Made by a program: the position numbers and the translations under genes
Shown here: one piece after another, positions 9,341 to 17,777 of the stretch
Layout: the number at the start of each line of letters is the position of its first letter
Numbering within the stretch: the stretch's first letter is position 1
Notes under the pieces: generated by a model
Seen by the model: only the letters and a program-made list of their open reading frames with translations
Told to the model about the DNA's origin: nothing
Database searches by the model: none
Assembly (NCBI RefSeq): GCF_003259895.1
Contig: NZ_QLME01000010.1
Span: 40,738-104,737 of the forward strand
Direction: 5' to 3'
DNA length: 64,000 nt
From: Halanaerobium saccharolyticum
GTDB lineage: Bacteria > Bacillota > Halanaerobiia > Halanaerobiales > Halanaerobiaceae

Positions 9341-10738
9341 TTAACCATCTTTATCCAGCTTATCCTGTTCATTATTATCCTGACCTTTATTCTCCGAATT
9401 ATTATTCTTAGCCTTATCTTTTTGCTTAATCTCCCTATTTTGATTTAAAAAGTTATTCAGGTCATCTGGTAGGGACTTCAGATGATGATCTCGCTGTGGA
9501 AATGGAATTTCAACATTATTTTCCTTAAAACTATCCCAGATAGAAAGCAGTACCTGACTGCGGATATTCTGGATTCCATTTCGTGGGTCACTGATCCAGA
9601 AACGGAGCTCAAAATTAACTGAGCTGTCACCAAAACCCATCAAAAGCACATTTGGAGCAGGGTCTGTTAAAATTCTTTCCTTTTCTGTAATGGACTGCAT
9701 CATCAATTCCTGAACTAATCTTAAATCACTATTATAAGCAACTCCAACTTTGGCCTCAACTCGGACCAGCTCATCACTATAGGACCAGTTAATAACTTCT
9801 TTTGTGATAAAGTCTTCGTTTGGAATCAAAAATTCTTTGCCGGAACGAGTTACTACCGATACAAAACGAGTATCAAGTTTTCTAACCCAGCCGTAGACAT
9901 CTCCAATTTCCACCACATCCCCTGGCTTAATTGATTTATCTGCCAGAATAATAATTCCACTGATAAAATTAGAGACAATTTTCTGCAGTCCAAAACCTAA
10001 GCCAACACCAATAGCACCACCGAGGAAAGCAAAGGCACTTAAGTCAATCCCAACTGCACTTAGAGTAAATAAGATTGCAGATGTGAAAATTAAAAACTTG
10101 GCTATCTTGGTTAATAAAACTTTTACAGAGGGCGTAAGATCCTCACTCTTATCAATCCTTCCGGTTATCAGGCGGCTTAATTTTCCAGCCAGCCAGAATA
10201 AAACACTAAATATAATTACTACCTTTATTATTAATAATAACGAAATACGCAAGTTTCCGCTGTTAAAAGCTAAACTATCTAACAAATTAATTGTTTCCTG
10301 ATAAATATTTAAAATTCTTAAAGCTGCAATTATCCAGATTAAAGCAGAAAGAAAACGAAACATCCTGTTGCGGGGAAAAAATAGACTAATAACTTTAACA
10401 ATCAGCCAGGCTGAAACCAGGTTGCCAAAAATACCAATAATTACAGTCGGCAGGTTAAGGGCCGCTGCCGCAACAAAATAAAACCCGATTAAAATCATTA
10501 AAATTAAAGGAAATAATAATTGATCAATAATTCTCAGTTTTTTACGTTTTGTTAAAGCCTTGATTTTACTCAGCAAGTCCTCGACATGACTGTATAAAAA
10601 TTTAGAAAGAAAAAAAGCTGAGGCAGTAAGGACAATAAAAACAATTAATTCTAATAAATTAGACCAGACTAAAAGACTGTTTTGAATTTTGTCCATTATC
10701 TGCTGTAAGTATCCTTCGACTTGAATGTTCTCAAACAT
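9341..10738 (-). CDS. MscS-family mechanosensitive channel
   Basis: A 465-residue inner-membrane channel protein. Several hydrophobic helices occupy about residues 25-235. The glycine/alanine-rich pore helix and its continuation GGAIGVGLGFGLQKIVSNFISG lie at 240-262. The beta domain follows (LADKSIKPGDVVEIGDVYGWV, about 265-286), then the alpha/beta vestibule domain. A hydrophilic, Asn/Lys/Asp/Gln-rich tail from about 430 to the end is probably disordered. It is longer than E. coli MscS (286 residues) through extra N-terminal helices, as in the medium-sized YnaI/YbdG-type members. A role in release of solutes on hypo-osmotic shock fits a halophile (inference). Confidence 0.92.
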   Translation of the reverse strand: MFENIQVEGYLQQIMDKIQNSLLVWSNLLELIVFIVLTASAFFLSKFLYSHVEDLLSKIKALTKRKKLRIIDQLLFPLILMILIGFYFVAAAALNLPTVIIGIFGNLVSAWLIVKVISLFFPRNRMFRFLSALIWIIAALRILNIYQETINLLDSLAFNSGNLRISLLLIIKVVIIFSVLFWLAGKLSRLITGRIDKSEDLTPSVKVLLTKIAKFLIFTSAILFTLSAVGIDLSAFAFLGGAIGVGLGFGLQKIVSNFISGIIILADKSIKPGDVVEIGDVYGWVRKLDTRFVSVVTRSGKEFLIPNEDFITKEVINWSYSDELVRVEAKVGVAYNSDLRLVQELMMQSITEKERILTDPAPNVLLMGFGDSSVNFELRFWISDPRNGIQNIRSQVLLSIWDSFKENNVEIPFPQRDHHLKSLPDDLNNFLNQNREIKQKDKAKNNNSENKGQDNNEQDKLDKDG

Positions 10739-10835
10739 TAACTCACCTCTTTAATTCTTATTATTTATTTAAATTATTATTTTTGTTAGCTATTTTAAAA
10801 ATTAAATTTATTAGCTTTATTCCTGATATTATATT

Positions 10836-11879
10836 TTAAACGACTGATCTGATAAAAACATTCTGCATAAAAAATAATAAAATAAAGGAAATAACCGCCG
10901 CTGTAATTGGAGTTAGTATCCAGCCAACTCCAATTTTACCCAGCAGCTTAAAGTTAATATTTCTTCCTCCTTTAGCCAGACCCAGTCCTAAAACTGCACC
11001 GACCACAGCCTGTGAACTAGAAACCGGGACCAGTGGTAAAGAAGGCAGTCCAAGCATTATCAAAAAATCTTTTAAAGTTGCAGAAGCAAAAATAAAAAGA
11101 GTTGTTGAGCTTGCCAGGACTACTATAAAAGCCCCAATGGGAGAAATATCCATTATGTTAGAGCCGACAGTAAGCATCACCTTTTTAGAATAGCTGACAA
11201 CTCCAACAGAAATTGCAATCCCACCGAGTAAAAATAGCTGCTGAGCACCACTAAGTGTTAGCAGACCAATATTATAATCAGGAATCTCCATAATCCCGGT
11301 AAAGACTCCCATTACATTGGCAATATTATTGGCTCCCAGGGAATAAGCACCAAAGGCTCCTACAATTAATAATCCCCATCTTGTATAAAAATCAAGATGC
11401 AGCAGATGAATTTTGGCGTTATTTAACCATTTTTTAAAAATGAAAAATAAGACTACTGCAAAAACAGCAGATAAAATAGGCGAAAATATCCAGGCTCCTA
11501 CAATTTCTCTTAAGACTCCTAAATCTGTAGCAAAACCGGAATAAAGGTTCCAGCCAATAATGCCTCCTACAATTGAATGAGAGGTAGATACAGGCAGACC
11601 CAGTTTGGTCATCCAGTAGACTGCAACTGCTGCTGCAAAGGCCACAACAAAGGCAGCAGGCAGAGTTCCAACCTGACCTAAAGCTCCCAGAGTATGGGAG
11701 GCCCCTGCTCCGCTGACTACTGAACCTAAAATAACAAAAATAGTCATGATTAAAGCAGCGGTAGAAAATTTAACCATTTTACTGCCAACCGCAGTTCCAA
11801 AAATATTGGCCGCATCATTGGCACCCAGGGACCATCCCAAAAAGAGGCCGCTGGAGAGATAAATAATAACTTCAATCAT
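10836..11879 (-). CDS. pit: PiT-family inorganic phosphate transporter
   Basis: A 347-residue multi-helix membrane protein of the PiT (PF01384) family, a cation-coupled low-affinity phosphate permease. It shows the two inverted-repeat signatures: GANDAAN at 19-25 and GANNIAN at 182-188. The conserved PVSTSHSIVGG (96-106) and PVSSSQAVVGA (in the last quarter) motifs are both present. The length is in the range of the short prokaryotic members. It lies 23 bases downstream of the DUF47 gene on the same strand, the usual arrangement in which the DUF47/PhoU-like protein modulates the transporter. Substrate by family knowledge. Confidence 0.94.
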   Translation of the reverse strand: MIEVIIYLSSGLFLGWSLGANDAANIFGTAVGSKMVKFSTAALIMTIFVILGSVVSGAGASHTLGALGQVGTLPAAFVVAFAAAVAVYWMTKLGLPVSTSHSIVGGIIGWNLYSGFATDLGVLREIVGAWIFSPILSAVFAVVLFFIFKKWLNNAKIHLLHLDFYTRWGLLIVGAFGAYSLGANNIANVMGVFTGIMEIPDYNIGLLTLSGAQQLFLLGGIAISVGVVSYSKKVMLTVGSNIMDISPIGAFIVVLASSTTLFIFASATLKDFLIMLGLPSLPLVPVSSSQAVVGAVLGLGLAKGGRNINFKLLGKIGVGWILTPITAAVISFILLFFMQNVFIRSVV

Positions 11880-11902
11880 TTTTTACACCACCATTTACTG
11901 AT

Positions 11903-12568
11903 TTAAATTCTCCTTTTTACAGCTGCTACTGATACTTCTTCACTAACCATTTCTGCCTGATCAGATAAGGCGGCAATCTCTTCAATAAAATATCTCAACT
12001 GCAGCTTATAAGCTATCTCAACTTCCTGGCATTCCTCCGAAAAAATTCTTCTTTTTAACCTCTCCTCATTCTTATCTGCCTGATGTTCAAAAAAATGGAC
12101 CTTATTTACATAATCATTAACCTGGGCAATTTCTTCAAAAAATGATCTGACTGCTTTGACCAGCATATCAACGGCCTCGGCACTGTTTTCCACCAGCTCT
12201 AAAAAATCACTTTCCAGTTGAGCCGGAATTACTGGTTTTTCTATAGAAATCTCATAAATCACTTCTTTTGCCAGATCAGTAATAGTGTCAATTTCTTCAA
12301 TAATATTTAAGACATCAGCTCTCGAATCAGGTATCAGCATATATTTATAGAGCTTATACTTAATATCTTTTTGATGCTCATCAGCATTATTTTCAATCTC
12401 CTTGATGTCTATCAGGGCCTCTTCGAAAAGTTCAAAATCTTTTTTGATATATCTTTTGAGATCTCTTTTAAAAGTTAAAGCCCCCTGATTAACCAGGTCT
12501 AAATATTCTGTGATTTCGATTTCCAGCTCTTTGGATCGACCAAATAAAATATGAGGCATTTTTGTCAC
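11903..12568 (-). CDS. DUF47/PhoU-like phosphate transport regulator
   Basis: A 221-residue all-helical protein of the DUF47 family (PhoU-like, Pit accessory protein). Its heptad-rich helices carry the acidic metal-binding spacing typical of PhoU folds (for example EIENNADEHQ near 55-64 and HQADKNEERL near 165-175). Genes of this family almost always precede a PiT transporter, as here. The start codon overlaps the stop of the upstream HAD gene by 4 bases, so HAD, DUF47 and pit form one operon. The regulatory role is known only by association for most members. Confidence 0.9.
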   Translation of the reverse strand: MTKMPHILFGRSKELEIEITEYLDLVNQGALTFKRDLKRYIKKDFELFEEALIDIKEIENNADEHQKDIKYKLYKYMLIPDSRADVLNIIEEIDTITDLAKEVIYEISIEKPVIPAQLESDFLELVENSAEAVDMLVKAVRSFFEEIAQVNDYVNKVHFFEHQADKNEERLKRRIFSEECQEVEIAYKLQLRYFIEEIAALSDQAEMVSEEVSVAAVKRRI

Positions 12569-13167
12569 TCCCTGAGATATAATTTTAACTCCGCTCCTAA
12601 ACTAGCTGCATCCGTAAAATGAATTACTCTAATTCCCTTTTTAAGGGCTGCTTTGATGTTCGGTTGAGAATCATCTATAAAAAGTGTTGCTTCCGCTTTT
12701 AAGTTGAATTTATCTAAAAGATGTTGATAGATCTCCAGCTCAGGTTTGATCATCCCGATATCTGCAGAAATCACCCGACCATCAAAATAATTGAAAAAAT
12801 CATACTTACTGCTGACATGCTCAAAGGCCTGCTGATGAAAATTTGATAATATATATAAATTAAAATCTCTGGCAGCTAAATTTTTTAAAATTTCTAAACT
12901 ATCTTCTTTTAGAGTAAGCATTTTTTCCCACTCTGACATCACATCTGCAATCTCTTCCTCTAATTCAAGATTGCGCTGCTGCCATTTTTCAACTGCCTGC
13001 TCCTGAGTTATAGTTCCCCGATCAAGCATCAGCCACTCCTCTGTTTCAAATATTTCTGCCTTTAATCTATCTTTAATTTCCCCGCTATAACCTAATTTTT
13101 TTAAATAACTGTCCGGATCAAAATTAAGAAGTACATTACCCAGATCGAATATAATATTTCTAATCAT
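12565..13167 (-). CDS. HAD-superfamily phosphatase, YihX-like subfamily
   Basis: A 200-residue haloacid dehalogenase-type hydrolase with an alpha-helical cap between motifs I and II. Motif I is FDLGNVL with the nucleophile Asp8; the usual second Asp of DxD is Gly here, as in the YihX/epoxide-hydrolase-like HAD-IA branch. Motif II is ILSN with Ser108, motif III the lysine of MIKPE near 141, and motif IV FIDDS near 163-167. Enzymes of this branch act on small sugar phosphates (YihX on glucose 1-phosphate), but the substrate here cannot be told from sequence. First gene of the HAD-DUF47-pit operon; a palindromic repeat lies just upstream. Confidence 0.88.
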   Translation of the reverse strand: MIRNIIFDLGNVLLNFDPDSYLKKLGYSGEIKDRLKAEIFETEEWLMLDRGTITQEQAVEKWQQRNLELEEEIADVMSEWEKMLTLKEDSLEILKNLAARDFNLYILSNFHQQAFEHVSSKYDFFNYFDGRVISADIGMIKPELEIYQHLLDKFNLKAEATLFIDDSQPNIKAALKKGIRVIHFTDAASLGAELKLYLRE

Positions 13168-13187
13168 TATTCAGCCTCCATCTTGAT

Positions 13188-13261
13188 GGTACCGGGCACT
13201 TGTAAATTTTTGTAAAAAATATCAAGCTTAATCTGACAAAAATTTACAAGTGCCCGGTACC
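13188..13261. repeat. intergenic palindrome, GGTACC-ended, perfect 26-bp arms
   Basis: The left arm (13188-13213) begins GGTACCGGGCACTTG and the right arm (13236-13261) is its exact reverse complement. They are separated by 22 bases. No T-run follows on either side, so it does not look like a terminator. The outer half resembles the element at 44350-44375. It belongs with the other GTACC-type palindromes of the window (14891, 40506, 61318). Confidence 0.9.
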
Positions 13262-13337
13262 TAAATATCTTCTTAATATATAATATTCTAGCTTGATTAA
13301 AGTTCTCCTGTTTATTAGCAGATAATAGATAAAATAA

Positions 13338-13374
13338 AACCCTGCTGGACTTATTATAAAGTCAGAGCAGGGTT
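13338..13374 (-). terminator. Rho-independent terminator of the hypothetical operon
   Basis: On the minus strand AACCCTGCTCTGACTTT pairs with AGTCCAGCAGGGTT, followed by TTATTTT. It lies 80 bases after the stop of the gene ending at 13456. Confidence 0.85.
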
Positions 13375-13455
13375 AATTTAGCATTATTTTTTTGAGAGAG
13401 CAAATACTATTAACACTATCTAAGTAATAATAATCAAAATTAAGCTTTAATTACT

Positions 13456-14034
13456 TTACTCTATTTCTGATTTCATTTTTTCTATTAATTTATTGAAGCG
13501 TTTATTAAAACCTTCCTGAAATTCTGAAACCTTCTGAGCCAGCTGCTGTTTCATCTGAGCATTCATTCCACTCTGGCCCTGATCATTCCCCTGAGCAGCA
13601 GCCATCGGATTCTGTCCCTGAGCCTGAGCCTGCTCCAGATGTTGTTTTACCTGCTCATCCAGCTGTTTCTTCTGAGTCTGATACTGCTGCTGCAGGCTCT
13701 GAGCCTGAGTAAACTGTTTTTCAAAAAAAGTAGTATTTCCACCCTCTTTTAGTGATTCAACAGCAACAACAGCTTCTTTGCGCCTTTTTATCTGCTCAGA
13801 AGAATTACGAAGTCCAATTGATTCAATTAACATCAGCTGAGCTTCATCTAAATATTCTTCTTCTTTATCTTCCAGCTGATGCCATAAACCTTCAGCATCC
13901 ATTTCTTCTTTAAAAAACGGAGCCATAATTTCCTTCAGTTCTTCTCTAATCTCTAAGGAATTAACATCCTCATCATCTGTACCATAAACTTCATCCGCTC
14001 TTTCCATTGCAATTTCATAAGCACTTTTCATCAT
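13456..14034 (-). CDS. hypothetical protein, Gln-rich coiled-coil C-terminus
   Basis: I do not recognise this 192-residue protein with certainty. The N-terminal half (1-100) is strongly acidic and helical, with IREELKEIMAPFF and EEEYLDEAQLML stretches. From about 105 it becomes a glutamine-rich coiled coil (QAQSLQQQYQTQKK), broken near 140-155 by an Ala/Gly/Asn/Gln linker. It then ends in a basic amphipathic helix. No signal peptide or transmembrane segment is seen. GGAGG, 7 bases before the first of two ATGs and inside the end of the upstream gene, fixes the start and implies translational coupling. It is always read with the upstream unknown gene, so the two probably act together. Confidence 0.8.
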   Translation of the reverse strand: MMKSAYEIAMERADEVYGTDDEDVNSLEIREELKEIMAPFFKEEMDAEGLWHQLEDKEEEYLDEAQLMLIESIGLRNSSEQIKRRKEAVVAVESLKEGGNTTFFEKQFTQAQSLQQQYQTQKKQLDEQVKQHLEQAQAQGQNPMAAAQGNDQGQSGMNAQMKQQLAQKVSEFQEGFNKRFNKLIEKMKSEIE

Positions 14035-14036
14035 TA

Positions 14037-14774
14037 TCAGTCCTCCCTAAACAGATCAAAAAATCTATCCTGATATGCATTAAAAACTCCCCAGCGATCA
14101 AGTTCCCTTTTTAATTTTGAAGGATCCTCGTCACCATCTTTAACCATCTCAAACATTTTTTCGATCTCTTCACTGGCTGCGATTGGCAGTCCTTCGAGAT
14201 TTCTGGTAACTACAGAGTAGCCCTTATCATCTGTGCTCAAAAATCCTTTTTCCTCATAATCAGGCAGCTGAGATTTATAGGCACTTTTGAGCATTAGAGT
14301 CTGAATAAACTTCATCAATGAAACATCCCAGAGCTCATCTACTCCCTTAATAATAACAGTTAAACTATTATCATCTTCATCTATATCATCTCTTATTTCT
14401 GCTTCGGAAGCTTCAATTTCTCTAGCAATAGTAAAGGTACTAATTGATTGTTTTTTATAATTCATCTTATAAAGCAATCCGGCCAGATCAGGGTTTTCCT
14501 GGGCAATAATCTGCATAGCATCCCTGGCTTCACCACTAAACCCGCTCATATTTATCATATAATCCGGAGTCAAAAGCTTTGGCTTTTCCCAGGTGATTTT
14601 TCCTTCTCTCACCTTTGTTTCTGGACCTTCCTCCGGAAATTCATCCAGATAATATGGCTTGCTGAGTACATAATAGTGAAGAGTTGTATCATGTTCGGTA
14701 GAAATTAAATCGTCTGGCTCAAGCAATATCTCAGTATTCTCCAGTACTTCTTTAATTCTTTGCTTATCTTTCAT
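14037..14774 (-). CDS. hypothetical protein, acidic, first gene of a two-gene operon
   Basis: Unrecognised 245-residue soluble protein. It is acidic, with an Asp/Glu cluster near 130-140 (IRDDIDEDDNS) and another near 215-225. There is no signal peptide, transmembrane helix, zinc motif or nucleotide-binding loop. A frame to 14792 exists, but AGAGGAGGAG sits inside it and ATG 14774 is 6-7 bases behind this strong ribosome-binding site. The downstream unknown gene follows after 2 bases. A -35/-10 pair at 14833-14862 precedes it. The two proteins have no visible similarity to their neighbours; a pair acting in an unknown complex is the most I can infer. Confidence 0.82.
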   Translation of the reverse strand: MKDKQRIKEVLENTEILLEPDDLISTEHDTTLHYYVLSKPYYLDEFPEEGPETKVREGKITWEKPKLLTPDYMINMSGFSGEARDAMQIIAQENPDLAGLLYKMNYKKQSISTFTIAREIEASEAEIRDDIDEDDNSLTVIIKGVDELWDVSLMKFIQTLMLKSAYKSQLPDYEEKGFLSTDDKGYSVVTRNLEGLPIAASEEIEKMFEMVKDGDEDPSKLKRELDRWGVFNAYQDRFFDLFRED

Positions 14775-14832
14775 TTTAACTCCTCCTCTCAAGCCTTAAT
14801 GGAGTTGTTTACTCCTATAATCTATATATTAT

Positions 14833-14862
14833 ATTATACATTAAATGGAGTAATGAAGTCAA
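14833..14862 (-). promoter_or_regulatory. sigma-A type promoter of the hypothetical operon
   Basis: TTGACT (complement of 14857-14862) and TATAAT (complement of 14833-14838) with an 18-base spacer. A small palindrome GGAGT-N5-ACTCC at 14801-14815 lies in the leader. Confidence 0.65.
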
Positions 14863-14890
14863 AAAAGTAAATTAATGTGAATTATTTCTT

Positions 14891-14930
14891 TAGTACCAGG
14901 TACAAAACGACCGTTTTGTACCTGGTACTA
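14891..14930. repeat. intergenic palindrome, GTACCAGGTAC type, perfect 19-bp arms
   Basis: TAGTACCAGGTACAAAACG (14891-14909) and its exact complement (14912-14930), two bases apart. The same sequence with few changes is at 61318-61349. It lies in the 212-base gap between the hypothetical operon and the ECF gene and is distinct from the terminator just beyond it. Confidence 0.9.
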
Positions 14931-14946
14931 ATATATTATCCTACTG

Positions 14947-14982
14947 AGAAAAAAGACTGGAGTTAAGCCCTCCAGTCTTTTT
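14947..14982 (-). terminator. terminator of the ECF S-component gene
   Basis: On the minus strand GACTGGA-N9-TCCAGTC followed by TTTTTTC, directly after the stop at 14987. Confidence 0.9.
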
Positions 14983-14986
14983 ATTA

Positions 14987-15508
14987 TTAACTATTTTTTT
15001 GAAAGTTAATTAAAGCTTTACCAATAATTAAAGAAAATACTGCTGCTACTATAATTTCCGGAATCCCATTTGTAAATGCTACTGCCAGAGCAGCACTTGA
15101 AGGTAGATAACCCCGATAAACAGCTAAAGATAAAACTCCAACTGTATTAACAATAGTACCAACTGCTCCCGCCAGAATCAAAGAAGAACTCTGATTGAAA
15201 TTCTTTGTCGAACGGTAGGCATAATAGGCAGCAACTCCAATAAAGAGTCTTGGCAAAATGGCAATAACTGGATCAGCAAAAATTGGATTGGTTGCTCTAA
15301 TAAAACTGAATACCCCAAAAATTAATCCAATTAAAAGTCCAACTATCGGCCCTTCGATAATACCGCCTAAAATAGCAGGCAGATGCATTATTGTTGCATG
15401 ACCTGCTGCACTGGGCCAGGGAATTAACCCCAGTCCTGTAGCACCTAAAATAATAGAAATAGCTCCCAACATACCAGCAATTACAATCTGTCTTGTTTTG
15501 AGTTTTAT
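14987..15508 (-). CDS. ECF transporter S component, apparent ATA start
   Basis: Membrane substrate-binding subunit of an energy-coupling-factor vitamin importer. About five hydrophobic helices are present, with PAILGGIIEGPIVG and the amphipathic RLFIGVAAYY stretch. It resembles the group that contains the pantothenate candidate PanT, but the substrate cannot be told. The first ATG in frame (15472) would cut into helix 1 and remove the usual KLKTRQIVIAG N-terminus. A GGGAGG ribosome site lies 8 bases before an ATA at 15506-15508 and restores it. No ATG, GTG or TTG occurs between the upstream in-frame stop and 15472. Alternatively one extra A in the A-run near 15511-15514 shifts the frame from an ATG at 15524. 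No energising EcfA/EcfT genes are in the window. Confidence 0.78.
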   Translation of the reverse strand: MKLKTRQIVIAGMLGAISIILGATGLGLIPWPSAAGHATIMHLPAILGGIIEGPIVGLLIGLIFGVFSFIRATNPIFADPVIAILPRLFIGVAAYYAYRSTKNFNQSSSLILAGAVGTIVNTVGVLSLAVYRGYLPSSAALAVAFTNGIPEIIVAAVFSLIIGKALINFQKNS

Positions 15509-15522
15509 TTTCTTTTCCTCCC

Positions 15523-15622
15523 ATCCCAGTCCATTGATCCAGGTGGACTAAACTTATTGTATTTAACAGCTTTTACTGGGTGCAGCTCTTAAACTTAAGA
15601 TTCCGCCCCTGCTGTTATAGCT
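15523..15622 (-). promoter_or_regulatory. possible structured mRNA leader of the ECF gene
   Basis: On the minus strand a perfect hairpin TCTTAA-GT-TTAAGA, enclosed by GGGG...CACCC, is followed by AGTCCA-N10-TGGACT ending just before the ribosome site. ECF S-component genes often carry riboswitches, but I cannot match this to TPP, FMN, preQ1, THF or cobalamin consensus elements. Confidence 0.3.
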
Positions 15623-15701
15623 ATATTATAATAATAATCTACTTGAATAACAAGTGTTTTTAGGAATTTTTTCTTAAACTCTATTTATTTTATATTTTAA
15701 T

Positions 15702-17603
15702 TTATCTTTTTTCGGTCAGCTTCTTTAAATAATTGATAATTATTTGATCAACTTCCATTGCTTTAAAATGTTCAATCAGCTTATCTTCCTTAAAGTAGCG
15801 CAGCAGTCGAACCAGATAACTCATTACTTTATTCTTTTTACTTTCCCGCATCAGCTGCCGGTGGAAGAGCTCTGTTCCCATTTCATAATAGTTAAGTTTT
15901 AAGGCTGCAATTAGTCTATAGAAATCCAGATACTCATCATCTAAATATTTTCCATGCGGAATTTCTGTTAAAATTGGAGCCGGATCAGCAAATCTAAGGA
16001 TAGTTTCATAATAGGCAACTGTATCAAAGTAGCTTTCTACACTTGCATCTTTAACTGCCTTGATCAACTCTTCCTTTTGCTCCTGTTCCAGTTCCGACTT
16101 ATACTTTAAGAGCCTTATTTTAGCATAACTTAAGGCGGGAGTATCAACACCTGCAGCTTCTACTTCCGAGATAACTTCTTTTAATTCCTGAGTAGTCATT
16201 TCTCGACCCTGATCATAAATTGTTTCATCTCCATCCAGGGCGGCCAGACTGATGAATAAACGATTATTATAGATATCTTTTGGCTGAATTTGATCAATCA
16301 GGCCTGCATCAATTAACTTCAGCAGTTTATCCAGAAGATTTTTTTGATAATTTCTGGCCTCTTCACTTTCAATTAACATCATTAAACTCGCCAGCAGATT
16401 ACCCGCTTCTTCCAGAAGTTCAGCAAAATCACTTACAAAATCAGCTAAGTCCTGATCATCACCGTGTTCAACTAAAAATCTTAAATAATCAGAAGCTACC
16501 TGCCAGTTATGGAAATGACCATCTTTGCGGCTCTTTTCAATGGTAAAAGCAGTTTTTATCTTTGCTTCTGCATCATTTAGCTTACCCTGCTGCGAATCAG
16601 CCAGGAATAGGAGCCTCAAGAAATCAGGATTTTTCATATGTTCGGCTTCGAGCTTTTCTGCAAATTCTGCAAAATCATCATATAATTCTGCGGCCAGATA
16701 GCGGGCCAGAATATCAAGGGCTATCTGAGAATTTTTAGGAGGTAGATCTTTAATTTCATTTAATAATTCTCTACCTTCACTCTCAGCTGAACTCATTTTG
16801 AGATTATCCAGCTGCTGAAAAACATTGAATATTTCTGCAGCCTGAGATAATGCTTCTTTTTTCTTCAGCTCTTTATTTTCAGCCAGATTAAATCTTTCTT
16901 CAATAAACTCATCTAAAAATGAAATTACCCGCATCTGCTTATACTCTTTTAGCTGCTCATAATATTTCTCAAAGAGACTGAGAGCACTGACTACATCATC
17001 TAAATCCATTAAAGTCTCCAGGCGGAAAACAATCAGCTGTAAATTTTCGGGATCAATCTGCATTGCCCGGTCAATGATATCATTAACTCGCTGAAAGTTC
17101 TGTCCTTTTTTATAAACCTCAGCTAAAGCAATTAAAAGAGGAATGCTTTCTCCCTTTTCCTCTAAAGCCTGACGCACCACTGACTCTGCCTCATCAATTT
17201 CTTCCTGGTCAAGCATAATATTTACCAGTGGTGAGATAAATGCTTCATCCAGATCAGTACCCATCAGCTGCCAGGCATGTCTTAAATATTTTCCGGCCTG
17301 CTGATAATTATTGCTCTGTAAGGTATAAACAATTAAGGGCAGCAGAAATCTATGTTCCAGAGGATAGCCTTTTACAGCTTCTTTAAGTAAGTTTAGTACC
17401 TCTTCCTCGTTTTCTGCCTCTTTCACTGCCTCAAAATATTCCTCCACACTTTGATCTGGATTGCTGCGGGCACAGCATTTTTTAAACTTTTTGCCGCTGC
17501 CGCAGGGACAGGGCTCATTGCGGCCAATGCTGTAAGAGCGAACCGTATCTTTTTCTCGTCTTTTAGCTATACTTTCTTTTAGACCTTTTAATCTTTTATC
17601 CAT
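15702..17603 (-). CDS. SEC-C motif TPR-repeat protein
   Basis: A 633-residue soluble protein. A short basic N-terminus leads into a SEC-C zinc-binding motif, GRNEPCPCGSGKKFKKCC at 27-44 with Cys32, Cys34, Cys43 and Cys44, the same motif that ends SecA. The rest is helical and TPR-like (repeat-type stretches near 55-230 and 270-400), rich in Leu/Glu. Proteins with this layout are common in Firmicutes, but their role is unknown. The motif suggests binding to ribosomes, SecB-like partners or nucleic acid (inference). No signal peptide. Monocistronic. Confidence 0.88.
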   Translation of the reverse strand: MDKRLKGLKESIAKRREKDTVRSYSIGRNEPCPCGSGKKFKKCCARSNPDQSVEEYFEAVKEAENEEEVLNLLKEAVKGYPLEHRFLLPLIVYTLQSNNYQQAGKYLRHAWQLMGTDLDEAFISPLVNIMLDQEEIDEAESVVRQALEEKGESIPLLIALAEVYKKGQNFQRVNDIIDRAMQIDPENLQLIVFRLETLMDLDDVVSALSLFEKYYEQLKEYKQMRVISFLDEFIEERFNLAENKELKKKEALSQAAEIFNVFQQLDNLKMSSAESEGRELLNEIKDLPPKNSQIALDILARYLAAELYDDFAEFAEKLEAEHMKNPDFLRLLFLADSQQGKLNDAEAKIKTAFTIEKSRKDGHFHNWQVASDYLRFLVEHGDDQDLADFVSDFAELLEEAGNLLASLMMLIESEEARNYQKNLLDKLLKLIDAGLIDQIQPKDIYNNRLFISLAALDGDETIYDQGREMTTQELKEVISEVEAAGVDTPALSYAKIRLLKYKSELEQEQKEELIKAVKDASVESYFDTVAYYETILRFADPAPILTEIPHGKYLDDEYLDFYRLIAALKLNYYEMGTELFHRQLMRESKKNKVMSYLVRLLRYFKEDKLIEHFKAMEVDQIIINYLKKLTEKR

Positions 17604-17651
17604 TTTTTTCCCAACCTTTCTTCAGCCAATCTAATATTTTTTACATTAATA

Positions 17652-17684
17652 GAGCTCCATCAAGCTAAAAAGCTTCTGGAGCTC
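17652..17684. terminator. hairpin, possible terminator of the AEC gene
   Basis: GAGCTCCA (17652-17659) pairs with TGGAGCTC (17677-17684), with an inner AGCT-AAAA-AGCT stem. It lies between the AEC and SEC-C genes. The T-rich tract is on the plus-strand side only, so minus-strand termination is uncertain. Confidence 0.4.
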
Positions 17685-17777
17685 AATCGATTTTTATTTA
17701 AATTTTCATCTCTTTTAATTATAGCAGAACAGCAGCCTTATTTAAAGTTATTATTAACATAATTGAGCTTATATTTT

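Noticed and set aside
13188..14930. Palindromes as a CRISPR array
   Set aside because: Copies are single, differ in sequence and are far apart, with no regular spacers.
15297..15524. ORF of 75 codons starting at ATG 15524
   Set aside because: It is the shifted frame of the ECF S-component gene and gives a Cys/Tyr-rich non-protein-like sequence. It matters only as a possible alternative start if the A-run is miscalled.
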